Shown here: positions 44,957-54,200 of the stretch, piece after piece | Layout: each line of letters starts with the position of its first letter | Position numbering within the stretch: the stretch's first letter is position 1 | NCBI RefSeq assembly: GCF_004022465.1 | Contig: NZ_SAVA01000007.1 | Location: 1 to 64,000 of the forward strand | DNA from: Rhodobacter huangdaonensis | GTDB lineage: Bacteria; Pseudomonadota; Alphaproteobacteria; Rhodobacterales; Rhodobacteraceae | Direction of reading: 5' to 3' | DNA length: 64,000 nt | The notes under the pieces: model-generated | Seen by the model: only the letters and a program-made list of their open reading frames with translations | Told to the model about the DNA's origin: nothing | Databases searched by the model: none | Translations under genes and position numbers: made by a program

Positions 44957-46606
44957 ATGACCGATCTGTTTGCGCGCCACAGCGCCTTGCTGAACGATGC
45001 CGTGCAGGCGCTCAAGTCGCGTGGCTTCTGGTCGCCGTTCCCCGAGACGCCGAGCGGCAAGATCTATGGTGAGACCGCGCGCGCCGATGGCGAGGCGGGC
45101 TTTGCGGCGCTTCTGGACCAGCCCTTCGTGCTGCCGGGGCATCCCGGGACCGCGCAGGTCGGGGCCGAGGTCTCGCCCTTCGGGCCGGCGCTCGGCATCA
45201 CCTATCCCGCCGCCGATCCCGCCGCGCTGATCGCGGCGGCGCAGGCCGCGGCGCCGGCTTTCGCGGCGGCCGGCCCCGAGGCGCGGGTCGGAGCGCTGAT
45301 CGAGGCGCTGCAGCGGCTGAACCGGATCAGCTTCCTGATCGGCACGGCGACGATGCACACCACCGGTCAGGCCTTTGCCATGGCCTTTCAGGCGGGCGGC
45401 CCGCATGCGCAGGATCGCGGTCTCGAGGCGGTGGCGATGGCCTGGGACGAGATCACCCGCTTTGCCGCCTCGGCGCGGTGGGAAAAGCCGCAGGGCAAGG
45501 CCGCGCCGCTGGTGCTGGAAAAGCACTGGACGCTGGTGCCGGCCGGGCTGTCGCTGGTGATCGGCTGCAACACCTTCCCGACCTGGAACACCTATCCGGG
45601 GCTTTTCGCCAGTCTGGCGACCGGTAATCCGGTGATCGTCAAGCCGCATCCGGCGGCGATCCTGCCGCTCGCGCTGACCGTGCGGGTGCTGCGCGAGGTC
45701 TTTGCCGAGGCGGGCCTGCCTGCCGATGCCGTGTTGCTCGCCGCCGATACGGCCGAGGCGCCGGTGACGCAGGGGCTGGCCACCGATCCGGCGGTGCGGC
45801 TGATCGACTTCACCGGCTCGTCGGCCTTCGGGGACTGGCTGCGCCGCACGGCGACCCAGGCCCGGCTCTTCACCGAGGAAACCGGGGTGAACACCGTGAC
45901 CATCGCCGCAAGCCCCGATTTCGCCGGCATGTGCGACAACCTCGCCTTCTCGCTGGCGCTCTATTCCGGCCAGATGTGCAGCGCGCCGCAGACGATCTTC
46001 GTGCCCGGCAGCGGGATCGAGACCGATCAGGGTCACAAGAGCTTCGACGCCGTGGCGCAGGGGCTGGCTGAGGCCATCGACCGGCTGCTTGCCGATCCGG
46101 CCCGCGCGGCGGGGGTGGCGGGCGCGCTTGCCAATCCCGCGACGCTGGACCGGCTGCAGGCGGCCCGGGCCTCGGGGCGGGTGATCCGTGACAGCGCCGC
46201 GCTCGGCGCGGGGCGGAGCGCCTCGCCGCTGGTGCTCGCGGTGGCGGCAGGGGAGGCCGCCGCCGAAGAGGAGTGCTTCGGCCCGGTCGCCTTCGTCGTG
46301 GCCTGTGGCGATGCCGAGGAGGGCATTTCCCGCGCCGCGGCGCTTGCCCGCGACAAGGGCGCGATCACCGCCGCGCTCTATGACACCGACGAGGCCCGCA
46401 TCGGCCGCGCCATCGGGGCATTCGCCGCGGCAGGGGTCAATCTCTCGATCAACCTGACCGGCAACATCTTCGTCAACCAGTCGGCCGCCTTCAGTGACTT
46501 TCACGTCACCGGCGCCAATCCGGCGGGCAATGCCTGCCTGACCGACACCGCCTTCGTTGCCCCGCGCTTCCACCGCGTGATGTGGCGACGGCAGATCGCG
46601 ACCTGA
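44957..46606 (+). CDS. paaN: Phenylacetic acid degradation protein PaaN
   Basis: This 549-residue protein is an aldehyde-dehydrogenase-superfamily member of the PaaN type. It shows VIGCNTFPTWNTYPG, a Glu in TEETGVNTV, and a Cys in YSGQMCSAPQTIF. PaaN has been linked to ring opening or semialdehyde oxidation in bacteria that also have PaaZ-like proteins; here both are present, so its role is unclear. GGGAGGAG precedes ATG 44957. It leads a plus-strand unit with a liv-type importer. Confidence 0.88.
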   Translation: MTDLFARHSALLNDAVQALKSRGFWSPFPETPSGKIYGETARADGEAGFAALLDQPFVLPGHPGTAQVGAEVSPFGPALGITYPAADPAALIAAAQAAAPAFAAAGPEARVGALIEALQRLNRISFLIGTATMHTTGQAFAMAFQAGGPHAQDRGLEAVAMAWDEITRFAASARWEKPQGKAAPLVLEKHWTLVPAGLSLVIGCNTFPTWNTYPGLFASLATGNPVIVKPHPAAILPLALTVRVLREVFAEAGLPADAVLLAADTAEAPVTQGLATDPAVRLIDFTGSSAFGDWLRRTATQARLFTEETGVNTVTIAASPDFAGMCDNLAFSLALYSGQMCSAPQTIFVPGSGIETDQGHKSFDAVAQGLAEAIDRLLADPARAAGVAGALANPATLDRLQAARASGRVIRDSAALGAGRSASPLVLAVAAGEAAAEEECFGPVAFVVACGDAEEGISRAAALARDKGAITAALYDTDEARIGRAIGAFAAAGVNLSINLTGNIFVNQSAAFSDFHVTGANPAGNACLTDTAFVAPRFHRVMWRRQIAT

Positions 46607-46640
46607 CCCATCGTCATCCAGTTCTCAGGGAGGAGACCAG

Positions 46641-47777
46641 ATGAAGACCATACTCGCAACCACCGCCCTTCTGACCATGGGGCTGAGCTCGGCCGCGCTG
46701 GCCGAGATCCGGCTCGGCGCCAGCATTTCGGCGACCGGCCCCGCCGCCTTTCTCGGCGATCCCGAGGCGAAAACGCTCGAAATGCTGGTCGAGGCGCTGA
46801 ACGCGGCGGGCGGCATCAACGGCGAAGACGTCAAGCTCGTGATGTATGACGACGGCGGCGACCCGAACAAGGCCCGCACCTTCGCCACCCGCCTCGTCGA
46901 GGACGACGAGGTGGTCGCGATCATCGGCGGCACCTCCACCGGCACCTCGATGTCGATCCTCGCCATCGCCGAGGATGCCGAGATCCCCTTCATCTCTCTG
47001 GCCGGTGCGATCGACATCATCGATCCGGTGAAGCCCTACACCTTCAAGACCCCGCATACCGACCGCATGGCCTGTCAGAAGATCTTCGAGGACATGAAGA
47101 CCCAGGGCTATACGAAGATCGGCATGATCTCGGGCACCGACGGCTTTGGCGCCTCGATGCAGGCCCAGTGCAAGTCGGTGGCGGGCGATTACGGCGTCGA
47201 GATCGTCGCCGACGAGACCTATGATCCGAAGGACGCCGACATGACGGCGCAGCTGACCAAGATCAGGAACGCGCCCGGCGTGCAGGCGGTGCTGAACCCG
47301 GGCTTCGGTCAGGGGCCCTCGATCGTGACGCGCAACTACAAGCAGCTCGATATCGGTCTGCCGTTCTACCAGTCGCATGGGGTGGCCTCGGATGGCTTCA
47401 TCCAGCTCGCCGGGGCCGAGGCGGCCGAGGGCGTGCGCCTGCCCGGCACCGCGCTGCTGGTTGCCGATCTGCTGGCCGAGGACGACGTGCAGAAACCGGT
47501 CGTCACCGCCTACAAGGCCGCCTTCGAGGCGAAGACCGGCACGCCGGTCGGCACCTTCGGCGGCTATGCCCACGATGCCTTCCTGATCCTGACCGACGCC
47601 ATCGCCCGTGCGGGTTCGAGCGAGCCCGCCGCGATCCGCGACGCGATCGAGGCGACCTCGGGGCTGGCGGGCACGACGGGGGTCTACACCTTCTCGAGCA
47701 CCGACCACCTCGGCCTCGACCTGTCGGCATTCCGGATGCTGGAGATCCGCGGCGGCAAGTGGGCGCTGGTGGAGTAA
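46641..47777 (+). CDS. Liv-type ABC transporter substrate-binding protein
   Basis: This 378-residue periplasmic binding protein of the branched-chain amino acid (LivJ) type starts with a signal peptide (MKTILATTALLTMGLSSAALA). GASISATGPAAFLGDPE and VKLVMYDDGGDP follow, as is usual in Peripla_BP_6 proteins. It is encoded with a complete set of liv permeases and ATPases inside the phenylacetate region, so phenylacetate or another aromatic acid is a better guess than leucine. Confidence 0.88.
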   Translation: MKTILATTALLTMGLSSAALAEIRLGASISATGPAAFLGDPEAKTLEMLVEALNAAGGINGEDVKLVMYDDGGDPNKARTFATRLVEDDEVVAIIGGTSTGTSMSILAIAEDAEIPFISLAGAIDIIDPVKPYTFKTPHTDRMACQKIFEDMKTQGYTKIGMISGTDGFGASMQAQCKSVAGDYGVEIVADETYDPKDADMTAQLTKIRNAPGVQAVLNPGFGQGPSIVTRNYKQLDIGLPFYQSHGVASDGFIQLAGAEAAEGVRLPGTALLVADLLAEDDVQKPVVTAYKAAFEAKTGTPVGTFGGYAHDAFLILTDAIARAGSSEPAAIRDAIEATSGLAGTTGVYTFSSTDHLGLDLSAFRMLEIRGGKWALVE

Positions 47778-47848
47778 TCCGCCCCGTCCAGCCGCGCCCG
47801 ACCCTGGCCCCCGCGCAGTGCGCGGACGGGGCCGGGGCGATCACAGCC

Positions 47849-47864
47849 CCGCCCGAACGGGCGG
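47849..47864 (+). terminator. Intra-operon stem-loop after the binding-protein gene
   Basis: CCGCCCG (47849-47855) pairs with CGGGCGG (47858-47864) around AA. It lies in the gap between the binding-protein gene and the first permease gene and probably sets a higher level of the former. Confidence 0.45.
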
Positions 47865-47904
47865 AGGCGATGTCCTTAATGCCCGCCTGACGCCGGGGGA
47901 GCCC

Positions 47905-48777
47905 ATGTCGGAACTTCTGCAATTCCTCTTTTCGGGGGTCACCATCGGCGCGGTCTATGCGCTGGTCGCCCTCGGTTTCACGATCATCTACAACGCCTCG
48001 GACGTGGTGAACTTCGCCCAGGGCGAATTCGTCATGCTCGGCGGCATGATCACCTGGTTCGCCCATGCCGCGGGGCTGCCGCTGCCGCTGGCCGCCCTGA
48101 TCGCGATCGCCGCGACGGCCTGTCTGGGCGTGGCGATGAACAAGCTGATGATCGAGCCCGCGCGCGGCGCCCCGGTGGTGTCGCTGATCATCATCACCAT
48201 CGGCGCCTCGATCTTCATCGAGGGCGCGGCGCAGCTGGTCTTCGACAAGCAGATCCACAGCTTCCCGGCCTTTTCCGGCGATGCGCCGATCCGCGTCGGC
48301 GGGGCGACGATCCTGCCGCAAAGCCTCTGGGTCACCGGCGGGGCGATCGCCGTCTTCGTCGGACTGTGGCTGTTCTTCACCCGCACCCTGCTCGGGCGCG
48401 CGGTTCTCGCGACCTCGAACAACCGGCTCGCGGCGCAGCTGGTGGGGATCAACACCACTTTCGTGATGACGCTGTCCTTTGCGCTTTCGGCCGCGATCGG
48501 CGCGCTGGCGGGGGTGCTGGCCACCCCGATCACCCTGACCTCCTATGGCGTCGGCATCGGCTTCGCGCTCAAGGGCTTTGCGGGGGCGATGCTGGGCGGC
48601 ATGGGCAATCCCAAGGGCGCGCTCGTCGGCGGTTTCGCGATCGGCATGATCGAGGCGCTGACGGCGGGCTACCTGTCCTCGCAATACAAGGATGCGGCGG
48701 CCTTCGTGGTCATCCTCGCGGTGCTGTTCTTCCTGCCGCAGGGCCTGTTCGGCCGCACGTCGACGGATCGGGTGTGA
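47905..48777 (+). CDS. Liv-type ABC transporter permease (LivH-like)
   Basis: This 290-residue inner-membrane permease has about eight hydrophobic segments and the LivH start GVTIGAVYALVALGFTIIYN followed by NFAQGEFVMLGG. GGGGGAG precedes ATG 47905. It pairs with the LivM-like permease encoded 4 bp downstream. Confidence 0.92.
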   Translation: MSELLQFLFSGVTIGAVYALVALGFTIIYNASDVVNFAQGEFVMLGGMITWFAHAAGLPLPLAALIAIAATACLGVAMNKLMIEPARGAPVVSLIIITIGASIFIEGAAQLVFDKQIHSFPAFSGDAPIRVGGATILPQSLWVTGGAIAVFVGLWLFFTRTLLGRAVLATSNNRLAAQLVGINTTFVMTLSFALSAAIGALAGVLATPITLTSYGVGIGFALKGFAGAMLGGMGNPKGALVGGFAIGMIEALTAGYLSSQYKDAAAFVVILAVLFFLPQGLFGRTSTDRV

Positions 48778-48781
48778 CGCG

Positions 48782-49738
48782 ATGAAGATGACCCCGAAAA
48801 CCGCGACCCTGCTGGTGCTGGCGGCGCTGATCGCGCTGACACCGTTCTTCTTTCCCTCGGGCTATTACTACCGCGTCGGCGCGCTGCTCTTCGTCAACGG
48901 CATCGCGGTGACGGGCATGGTGATCCTGACCGGCTATGCCGGGCAGATCAGCCTCGGCCACGCCGGCTTCGCCGGGATCGGCGCCTATGCCTGTGCGCTC
49001 GCCCCGGTGCACTGGGGTCTGCATCCGGCGCTGGCCGTGGTTCTTGGCGCCGCGCTCTCCGCGCTCCTGGCCTTCCTCGTCGGGCGACCGATCCTGCGGC
49101 TGAAGGGCTATTACCTCGGCGTCGCGACGCTGGGTCTCGGCATCCTCGTCGCGATGGTGCTGAACAACGAGCGCCAGCTGACCGGCGGCCCCGACGGCAT
49201 GGAGGTGCCCGAGCTCGGCCTGCGCGCCGTGCTGAAGGGCTGGGGGCTGACGCTGAGCAACGGCGAGTTCTGGTATTTCTTCTGCGGCCTCGTCCTGCTG
49301 GTCGGGGCCTGGCTCGCGCTGAACCTTTACGCCAGCCCCACCGGCCGCGCCCTGCGCGCGCTGCACGGCTCCGAGGTGGCGGCGCGCACCGTCGGCATCG
49401 ACGTGGCGCGGCTGAAGCTGCAGGCCTTCGTGATCTCGGCGGTCTATGCCTCGGTCTCGGGCTCGCTGCTGGCGCTGCAGAACAAGTTCGTCACCCCCGA
49501 TGTCGCGGGCTTCATGCACTCGATCGAGATGGTGACGATGGCGGTTCTGGGCGGCGTCGGCTCGGTGCTGGGCGCGATCTTCGGCGCCGGCATCCTGACG
49601 CTGCTGCCGCAGGTGCTGACGGTCTTTGCCGAATACGAGCAGATGGTTCTGGGCCTGGTCATGGTGCTGGTGATGATCTTCCTGCGCGAGGGGCTGCTGC
49701 CCTCGGTCCTCGGGAAATTCCGGGGGAAAGACGAATGA
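48782..49738 (+). CDS. Liv-type ABC transporter permease (LivM-like)
   Basis: This 318-residue inner-membrane permease has about nine to ten hydrophobic helices and the LivM motif GYAGQISLGHAGFAGIGAYA. It forms the channel with the LivH-like protein. Its stop overlaps the next ATPase start as ATGA. Confidence 0.92.
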   Translation: MKMTPKTATLLVLAALIALTPFFFPSGYYYRVGALLFVNGIAVTGMVILTGYAGQISLGHAGFAGIGAYACALAPVHWGLHPALAVVLGAALSALLAFLVGRPILRLKGYYLGVATLGLGILVAMVLNNERQLTGGPDGMEVPELGLRAVLKGWGLTLSNGEFWYFFCGLVLLVGAWLALNLYASPTGRALRALHGSEVAARTVGIDVARLKLQAFVISAVYASVSGSLLALQNKFVTPDVAGFMHSIEMVTMAVLGGVGSVLGAIFGAGILTLLPQVLTVFAEYEQMVLGLVMVLVMIFLREGLLPSVLGKFRGKDE

Positions 49739-50520
49739 GCGACCTGCTTTCGATCGAGGGGCTCGGCATCACGTTCGGCGGGGTGAGGGCGGTGCACGAT
49801 GTCAGCTTCCGGGTCCGCCCGGGCGAGATCGTGTCGGTCATCGGGCCCAATGGCGCGGGCAAGACGACGCTGTTCAACATGATCTCGGGCGTCTATCGCC
49901 CGGGCGCCGGCCGTGTCGTGCTGGAGGGCGAGGACGTCACCGGGATGGAGCCACATCTTCTGGCGCGTCGCGGCATGAGCCGCACCTTCCAGAACCTGCA
50001 GATCTTCCCGTCGATGACGGCGCTCGAGAACGCGGTCACCGGCTATCACCTGCAGGAGCGCGGCCCGGTGCTGGCCGATCTCTTGGGCCTGCCCGGCGCG
50101 CGTGCCCGCGCCCGCCGGGCCGAGGCGGGCGCGCGCGCCCTGCTCGCTCGGGTCGGGCTTGAACGCGCCGCCGAACGGGCGGCGGGCAATCTCTCCTATG
50201 GCAGCCTCAAGCGGCTGGAGATCGCCCGCGCGCTGGCGCTGAAGCCGAAGGTGCTGCTGCTCGACGAGCCCGCCGCCGGCTGCAACGCCGTCGAAACCGA
50301 GGAGATCGACCACCTGATCGCCGAGGTGGCGGCCTCGGGCGTCGCCATCCTGCTGGTCGAACACGACATGAAGATGGTGATGCGGATCTCGAACCACATC
50401 GTGGTGCTCGACCATGGCGAGAAGATCGCCGAGGGCGACCCGGCCACGGTCAGCCGCAACCCGGCGGTGATCGCCGCCTATCTGGGCGTTGAGGAGGGGC
50501 AGGATCATGCTCACGGTTGA
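49735..50520 (+). CDS. Liv-type ABC transporter ATP-binding protein (LivG-like)
   Basis: This 261-residue ATPase has Walker A GPNGAGKTT, the degenerate signature LSYGSLKRLEIARA, Walker B VLLLDEPAAG and the H-loop LVEHDM. The LSYG signature in place of LSGG is usual in LivG. It overlaps livM by 4 bp and livF by 14 bp. Confidence 0.93.
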   Translation: MSDLLSIEGLGITFGGVRAVHDVSFRVRPGEIVSVIGPNGAGKTTLFNMISGVYRPGAGRVVLEGEDVTGMEPHLLARRGMSRTFQNLQIFPSMTALENAVTGYHLQERGPVLADLLGLPGARARARRAEAGARALLARVGLERAAERAAGNLSYGSLKRLEIARALALKPKVLLLDEPAAGCNAVETEEIDHLIAEVAASGVAILLVEHDMKMVMRISNHIVVLDHGEKIAEGDPATVSRNPAVIAAYLGVEEGQDHAHG

Positions 50521-51208
50521 GGGACTGCGCTCGCGCTACGGCCGCATCGAGGTGCTGCACGGCATCGACCTCGAGGTGCAATCGGGCGAGATCGTCACCG
50601 TCGTCGGTGCGAATGGCGCGGGCAAGACCACGCTGCTGCGCTGCCTGTCGGGGGTGCAGCCGGTGAGCTCGGGCACCATCACCTTCCGCGGCGAGGCGCT
50701 GGTGCCGGTGCCGGCCTATCGGCGACTGGCGCGGGGCCTCGCGCAATCACCCGAGGGGCGGCAGATCTTCACCAACCTGACGGTGGAGGAGAACCTGCGC
50801 CTTGGTGCCTTCCTGTTCGCCGACGACCGGGTCGAGAAGGACATGGACGATGCCTTCCGGATGTTCCCGGTGCTGAAGGAAAAGCGCAATCTGGCGGCGG
50901 GCGGCCTGTCGGGGGGGCAGCAGCAGATGCTGGCGATGGCGCGGGCGCTGATGGGGCGGCCGTCCTGCCTGCTGCTCGACGAGCCCTCGATGGGGCTCGC
51001 GCCGATCATCGTCGCGCAGATCTTCGAGGTGGTGAAGGGGATCCGCGACCTCGGCGTCACCACGCTTCTGGTCGAGCAGAACGCCTTCGGCGCGCTGAAG
51101 ATCGCCGACCGCGGCTATGTGATGGAAACCGGCCATATCACCCTGTCGGGGGCCGCCGAAGAGCTGATCGCCGATCCGCGCATCCGTGAAGCCTATCTGG
51201 GAATCTGA
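50507..51208 (+). CDS. Liv-type ABC transporter ATP-binding protein (LivF-like)
   Basis: This 233-residue ATPase has Walker A GANGAGKTT, signature LSGGQQQMLAMARA, Walker B LLLDEPSMG and the H-loop-like LVEQNA typical of LivF. It starts inside the livG gene. It is followed after 3 bp by the fused hydratase/dehydrogenase gene, which ties this importer to catabolism. Confidence 0.93.
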   Translation: MLTVEGLRSRYGRIEVLHGIDLEVQSGEIVTVVGANGAGKTTLLRCLSGVQPVSSGTITFRGEALVPVPAYRRLARGLAQSPEGRQIFTNLTVEENLRLGAFLFADDRVEKDMDDAFRMFPVLKEKRNLAAGGLSGGQQQMLAMARALMGRPSCLLLDEPSMGLAPIIVAQIFEVVKGIRDLGVTTLLVEQNAFGALKIADRGYVMETGHITLSGAAEELIADPRIREAYLGI

Positions 51209-51211
51209 ACC

Positions 51212-53155
51212 ATGAGTCTTGTGAACATTGCCCGTTCGGGCGCGATCGCCACCGTCACCGTCGACAATCCACCGGTCAACGCGCTGTCACAGGCGCTGCG
51301 GCAGGGGCTGTGGGAGGCCGTCGCCACCTGTGACGCCGATCCCGAGGTGCAGGCTGTGGTGCTGCTCTGCGCCGGGCGCACCTTCATCGCCGGCGCCGAT
51401 GTCGCCGAATTCGGCACCCCGCCGGTGGCGCCGCATCTGCCCGATCTGGTGGCGCGGATCGAGGGCGCGGCGAAACCGTGGATCGCCGCGATCCACGGCT
51501 CGGCGCTCGGCGGCGGCTTCGAGATCGCCATGGGCTGCCGCTTCCGCGTCGCGCTCGACAGCGCCTCGGTCGGTCTGCCCGAGGTGACGCTCGGCATCGT
51601 GCCGGGGGCAGGCGGCACCGTACGCAGCCCGCGGCTGGCGGGCGTCGCGGCGGCGGTGGAGCTGGTCACCACCGGCAGGCCGGTGAAGGCCGCGCGGGCG
51701 CAGGCGCTCGGCCTCGTCGATGCCGTGGTGACGGGCGATCTGGTCGGGGCCGCGTGCGCCTTCGCGCAGCAGGCGCTGACCCGTCCGCTGCCGCCGCCGG
51801 TCTCGCGGCGCGCCATCGTGGCCCCCGAGGCGGGGTTCTGGACCGCCCGCGAGGCCGAGATCGCGAAAGCGGCGAAGGGGGCGGTTGCGCCGTTGCGCGC
51901 GCTGTCATGCCTGCGCATGGCGGTCGAGGCGCCCTTCGCCGAGGCCATGGACTTCGAGCGCGCCACCTTCCTCGAGCTGCGCGGCAGCGAACAGGCCGCG
52001 GCGCTGCGCCATGTGTTCTTTGCCGAGCGCACCGCGCCGCGGCCGCGGCATCTGGCCGGCCACGAGCCGCTGCCGCTGCGCAGTGCCGGGGTCGTCGGCG
52101 GCGGCACGATGGGGGCGGGGATCGCCGCGGCGCTGCGCGATGCCGGCCTGCCCGTCGTGCTGATCGAGCGCGACGCCGAGGCCGTCGCGCGCGGCATCGC
52201 CAATCTGCAGGCGATCTTCGACGGCGCGGTCAAGCGCGGCAAGCTGACCCCCGAACAGGCCGCCGCGCGGCTGGCGGGGGTGACCGGCACCACCGAGTAC
52301 GCCGCGCTTGCCGGGGTCGATCTGGTGATCGAGGCGGTGTTCGAGGAGATCGGCGTCAAGCGCGCGGTCTTTGCCGAGCTCGGCCGGGTGTGCCGCGCCG
52401 ATGCGGTGCTGGCGACCAATACCTCCTATCTCGATCCGCGGCTGATCGCCGCCGGCGTGCCCAACCCGCACCGCTTCCTCGGGCTGCATTTCTTCAGCCC
52501 GGCCAATGTGATGAAGCTGCTCGAGATCGTGCCGGTGCCGGACACCGCGCCCGCGGTGCTGGCCACCGGCTTTGCGCTGGCGCGGCTGCTGGGCAAGATC
52601 CCGGTCGAGGCCGGGATCTGCGAGGGCTTCATCGGCAACCGCATCCTGAAACGCTATCGCGCCGCGGCCGAGGGGCTGGTGCGCCGGGGCGTGGCGATCG
52701 CGGCGGTCGATGCGGCGATGCGCGCCCACGGCTTTGCCATGGGTCCGTTCGAGGCGCAGGATCTGGGCGGGCTCGACATCGCCTTCCTGCAACGCGAGGG
52801 CGCGCGGCAGGCCGGGCAGGCGGTGCCCGAGACGCTGGGCGACGTGCTGGTGCGGGCCGGGCGCAAGGGCCAGAAGACCGGCGGCGGCTGGTATGATTAT
52901 GCGCCGGGCGAGCGCCGGCCGCAGCCCTCGCCGGCGGTTGCGGGGCTGCTGTCGTCGCAGCTTGCCGCGGCCGCCCCGATGGCGCCCGAGGCGATCGCGC
53001 AGCATCTGGTGGCAGAAATGGCCGCCGAGGGCCGCGCGATCCTGCACGAGGGCATCGCCCGCGCGCCGGCCGACATCGACCTCGTCGAGATCCACGGCTA
53101 CGGCTATCCGCGCTGGCGCGGTGGCCCGATGTTCGAGACCCGCGACCGGGGCTGA
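51212..53155 (+). CDS. Fused enoyl-CoA hydratase/3-hydroxyacyl-CoA dehydrogenase
   Basis: This 647-residue protein joins a crotonase domain (about 1-190; GADVAEFG and GSALGGGFEIAMG oxyanion loops, GIVPGAGGT) to a 3-hydroxyacyl-CoA dehydrogenase (NAD site GVVGGGTMGAGIA near residue 295; LHFFSPANVM with the catalytic His; ICEGFIGNRI). It can supply the PaaF and PaaH steps of the phenylacetate pathway, whose separate genes are absent here. It ends soon after GYPRWRGGPM, some tens of residues sooner than most relatives, with a terminator right behind it. Confidence 0.9.
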   Translation: MSLVNIARSGAIATVTVDNPPVNALSQALRQGLWEAVATCDADPEVQAVVLLCAGRTFIAGADVAEFGTPPVAPHLPDLVARIEGAAKPWIAAIHGSALGGGFEIAMGCRFRVALDSASVGLPEVTLGIVPGAGGTVRSPRLAGVAAAVELVTTGRPVKAARAQALGLVDAVVTGDLVGAACAFAQQALTRPLPPPVSRRAIVAPEAGFWTAREAEIAKAAKGAVAPLRALSCLRMAVEAPFAEAMDFERATFLELRGSEQAAALRHVFFAERTAPRPRHLAGHEPLPLRSAGVVGGGTMGAGIAAALRDAGLPVVLIERDAEAVARGIANLQAIFDGAVKRGKLTPEQAAARLAGVTGTTEYAALAGVDLVIEAVFEEIGVKRAVFAELGRVCRADAVLATNTSYLDPRLIAAGVPNPHRFLGLHFFSPANVMKLLEIVPVPDTAPAVLATGFALARLLGKIPVEAGICEGFIGNRILKRYRAAAEGLVRRGVAIAAVDAAMRAHGFAMGPFEAQDLGGLDIAFLQREGARQAGQAVPETLGDVLVRAGRKGQKTGGGWYDYAPGERRPQPSPAVAGLLSSQLAAAAPMAPEAIAQHLVAEMAAEGRAILHEGIARAPADIDLVEIHGYGYPRWRGGPMFETRDRG

Positions 53156-53159
53156 CGAA

Positions 53160-53189
53160 AAGACCGCCCGTGTCGCCACGGGCGGTCTT
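53160..53189. terminator. Bidirectional terminator between the paa and ketone regions
   Basis: A perfect 13-bp stem (AAGACCGCCCGTG, 53160-53172; CACGGGCGGTCTT, 53177-53189) with a TCGC loop lies between convergent genes. A-rich and T-containing flanks let it serve both strands. Confidence 0.85.
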
Positions 53190-53207
53190 CCGGGGCGCGG
53201 GCGGGTC

Positions 53208-54080
53208 TCAGAACATCTTCAGCAGGCGGATCTGAGTCACCAGATTGTCCGCCCCGCCCTTGGCATTGAAATCCTTCGAGATCATGCCCTGCACCTGCAC
53301 CGTCGGCGAGACGAACTGATTGGCGAAGAGCCGCAGCGTGTCCACCCGTGTCCTGGTGCCGCTATAGGCGCCGTTCACATAGGTCTCGCCCCCCGATTTG
53401 CCGGAATAGCCGAAGGAGATCGAGCGCGTCGGCGTCGGCTGGTAGCGCAGGTAGGCCTGCAGATGCCAGCTCGGGTCATGGCTGATCTTCGCGCCGTTCT
53501 CGTCATGGTCGCGGCTGAGCGTGACATCGGCGATGCCGTCGAAGAACCAGCCGTTGCCAAAGCCCTGGATCAGCGCGACCTGGGGTGTCAGCGTCCAGGT
53601 GCCGCTGCCGATGCTGACGCCGGCGGGGTCGTAATTCCCGGTGGGGGCGGTCAGGAAGGCGGTGAGGGCAAAGGTGGTGCCCTGCGCCGGGGTTTCGGGC
53701 GCGGCCAGCCAGACCGTCGCGCCGACCGTCAGGTCGCCAAGGCCATTGGCCTCGGGCACGGCGCTGCCGCCGATCGTGGCCTCGGTGAAGCTGCCGAAGG
53801 GCAGATAGGCCTGAAGCCCGTAGCGCAGCCCGTCCGCATCGCCGTAATAGAGCATGCGCGACACGCCGGTGACGGCGTCGATGCCGGAGCCGGGGACCTT
53901 GCCGACGCCGTCGAAATGCAGGCTGTCGGTGGTGGAATACTGGAAATACTGCAGCAGCACGCGGGTGCCTGCGGGCAGCAGGGTGTAGTCGCCGGGGGCC
54001 ACGTCGATCGCCTGGGCTGCCCCGGCGGAAAGCGCAACTGCCGTCATTGCGGCCACGAGATGCAAGCGGGTCCGTTCCAT
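53208..54080 (-). CDS. Outer-membrane channel, phenol-degradation MetA-like family
   Basis: This 290-residue protein has a signal peptide (about residues 1-24, ending AGAAQA), beta-strand-rich sequence and a C-terminal Phe, all typical of outer-membrane barrels. YFQYSTTDSLHFDG, GLQAYLPFG and the closing RLLKMF resemble the Phenol_MetA_deg (COG4313) channel family found with aromatic-degradation genes. It is the last gene of the minus-strand ketone-carboxylase region. A hydrophobic aromatic substrate channel is likely. Confidence 0.8.
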   Translation of the reverse strand: MERTRLHLVAAMTAVALSAGAAQAIDVAPGDYTLLPAGTRVLLQYFQYSTTDSLHFDGVGKVPGSGIDAVTGVSRMLYYGDADGLRYGLQAYLPFGSFTEATIGGSAVPEANGLGDLTVGATVWLAAPETPAQGTTFALTAFLTAPTGNYDPAGVSIGSGTWTLTPQVALIQGFGNGWFFDGIADVTLSRDHDENGAKISHDPSWHLQAYLRYQPTPTRSISFGYSGKSGGETYVNGAYSGTRTRVDTLRLFANQFVSPTVQVQGMISKDFNAKGGADNLVTQIRLLKMF

Positions 54081-54200
54081 TCTGTCTCCTCCTCTGTCTT
54101 TGGGCCGGACATGCCCCCCCGCCCGGCATGGCGCAGGGCCGTGCCGTTCTCCGCCCGTCCGGTGGGCGGATCTGTGGTCGTGGCGAGGGGGAGGGGCGGG

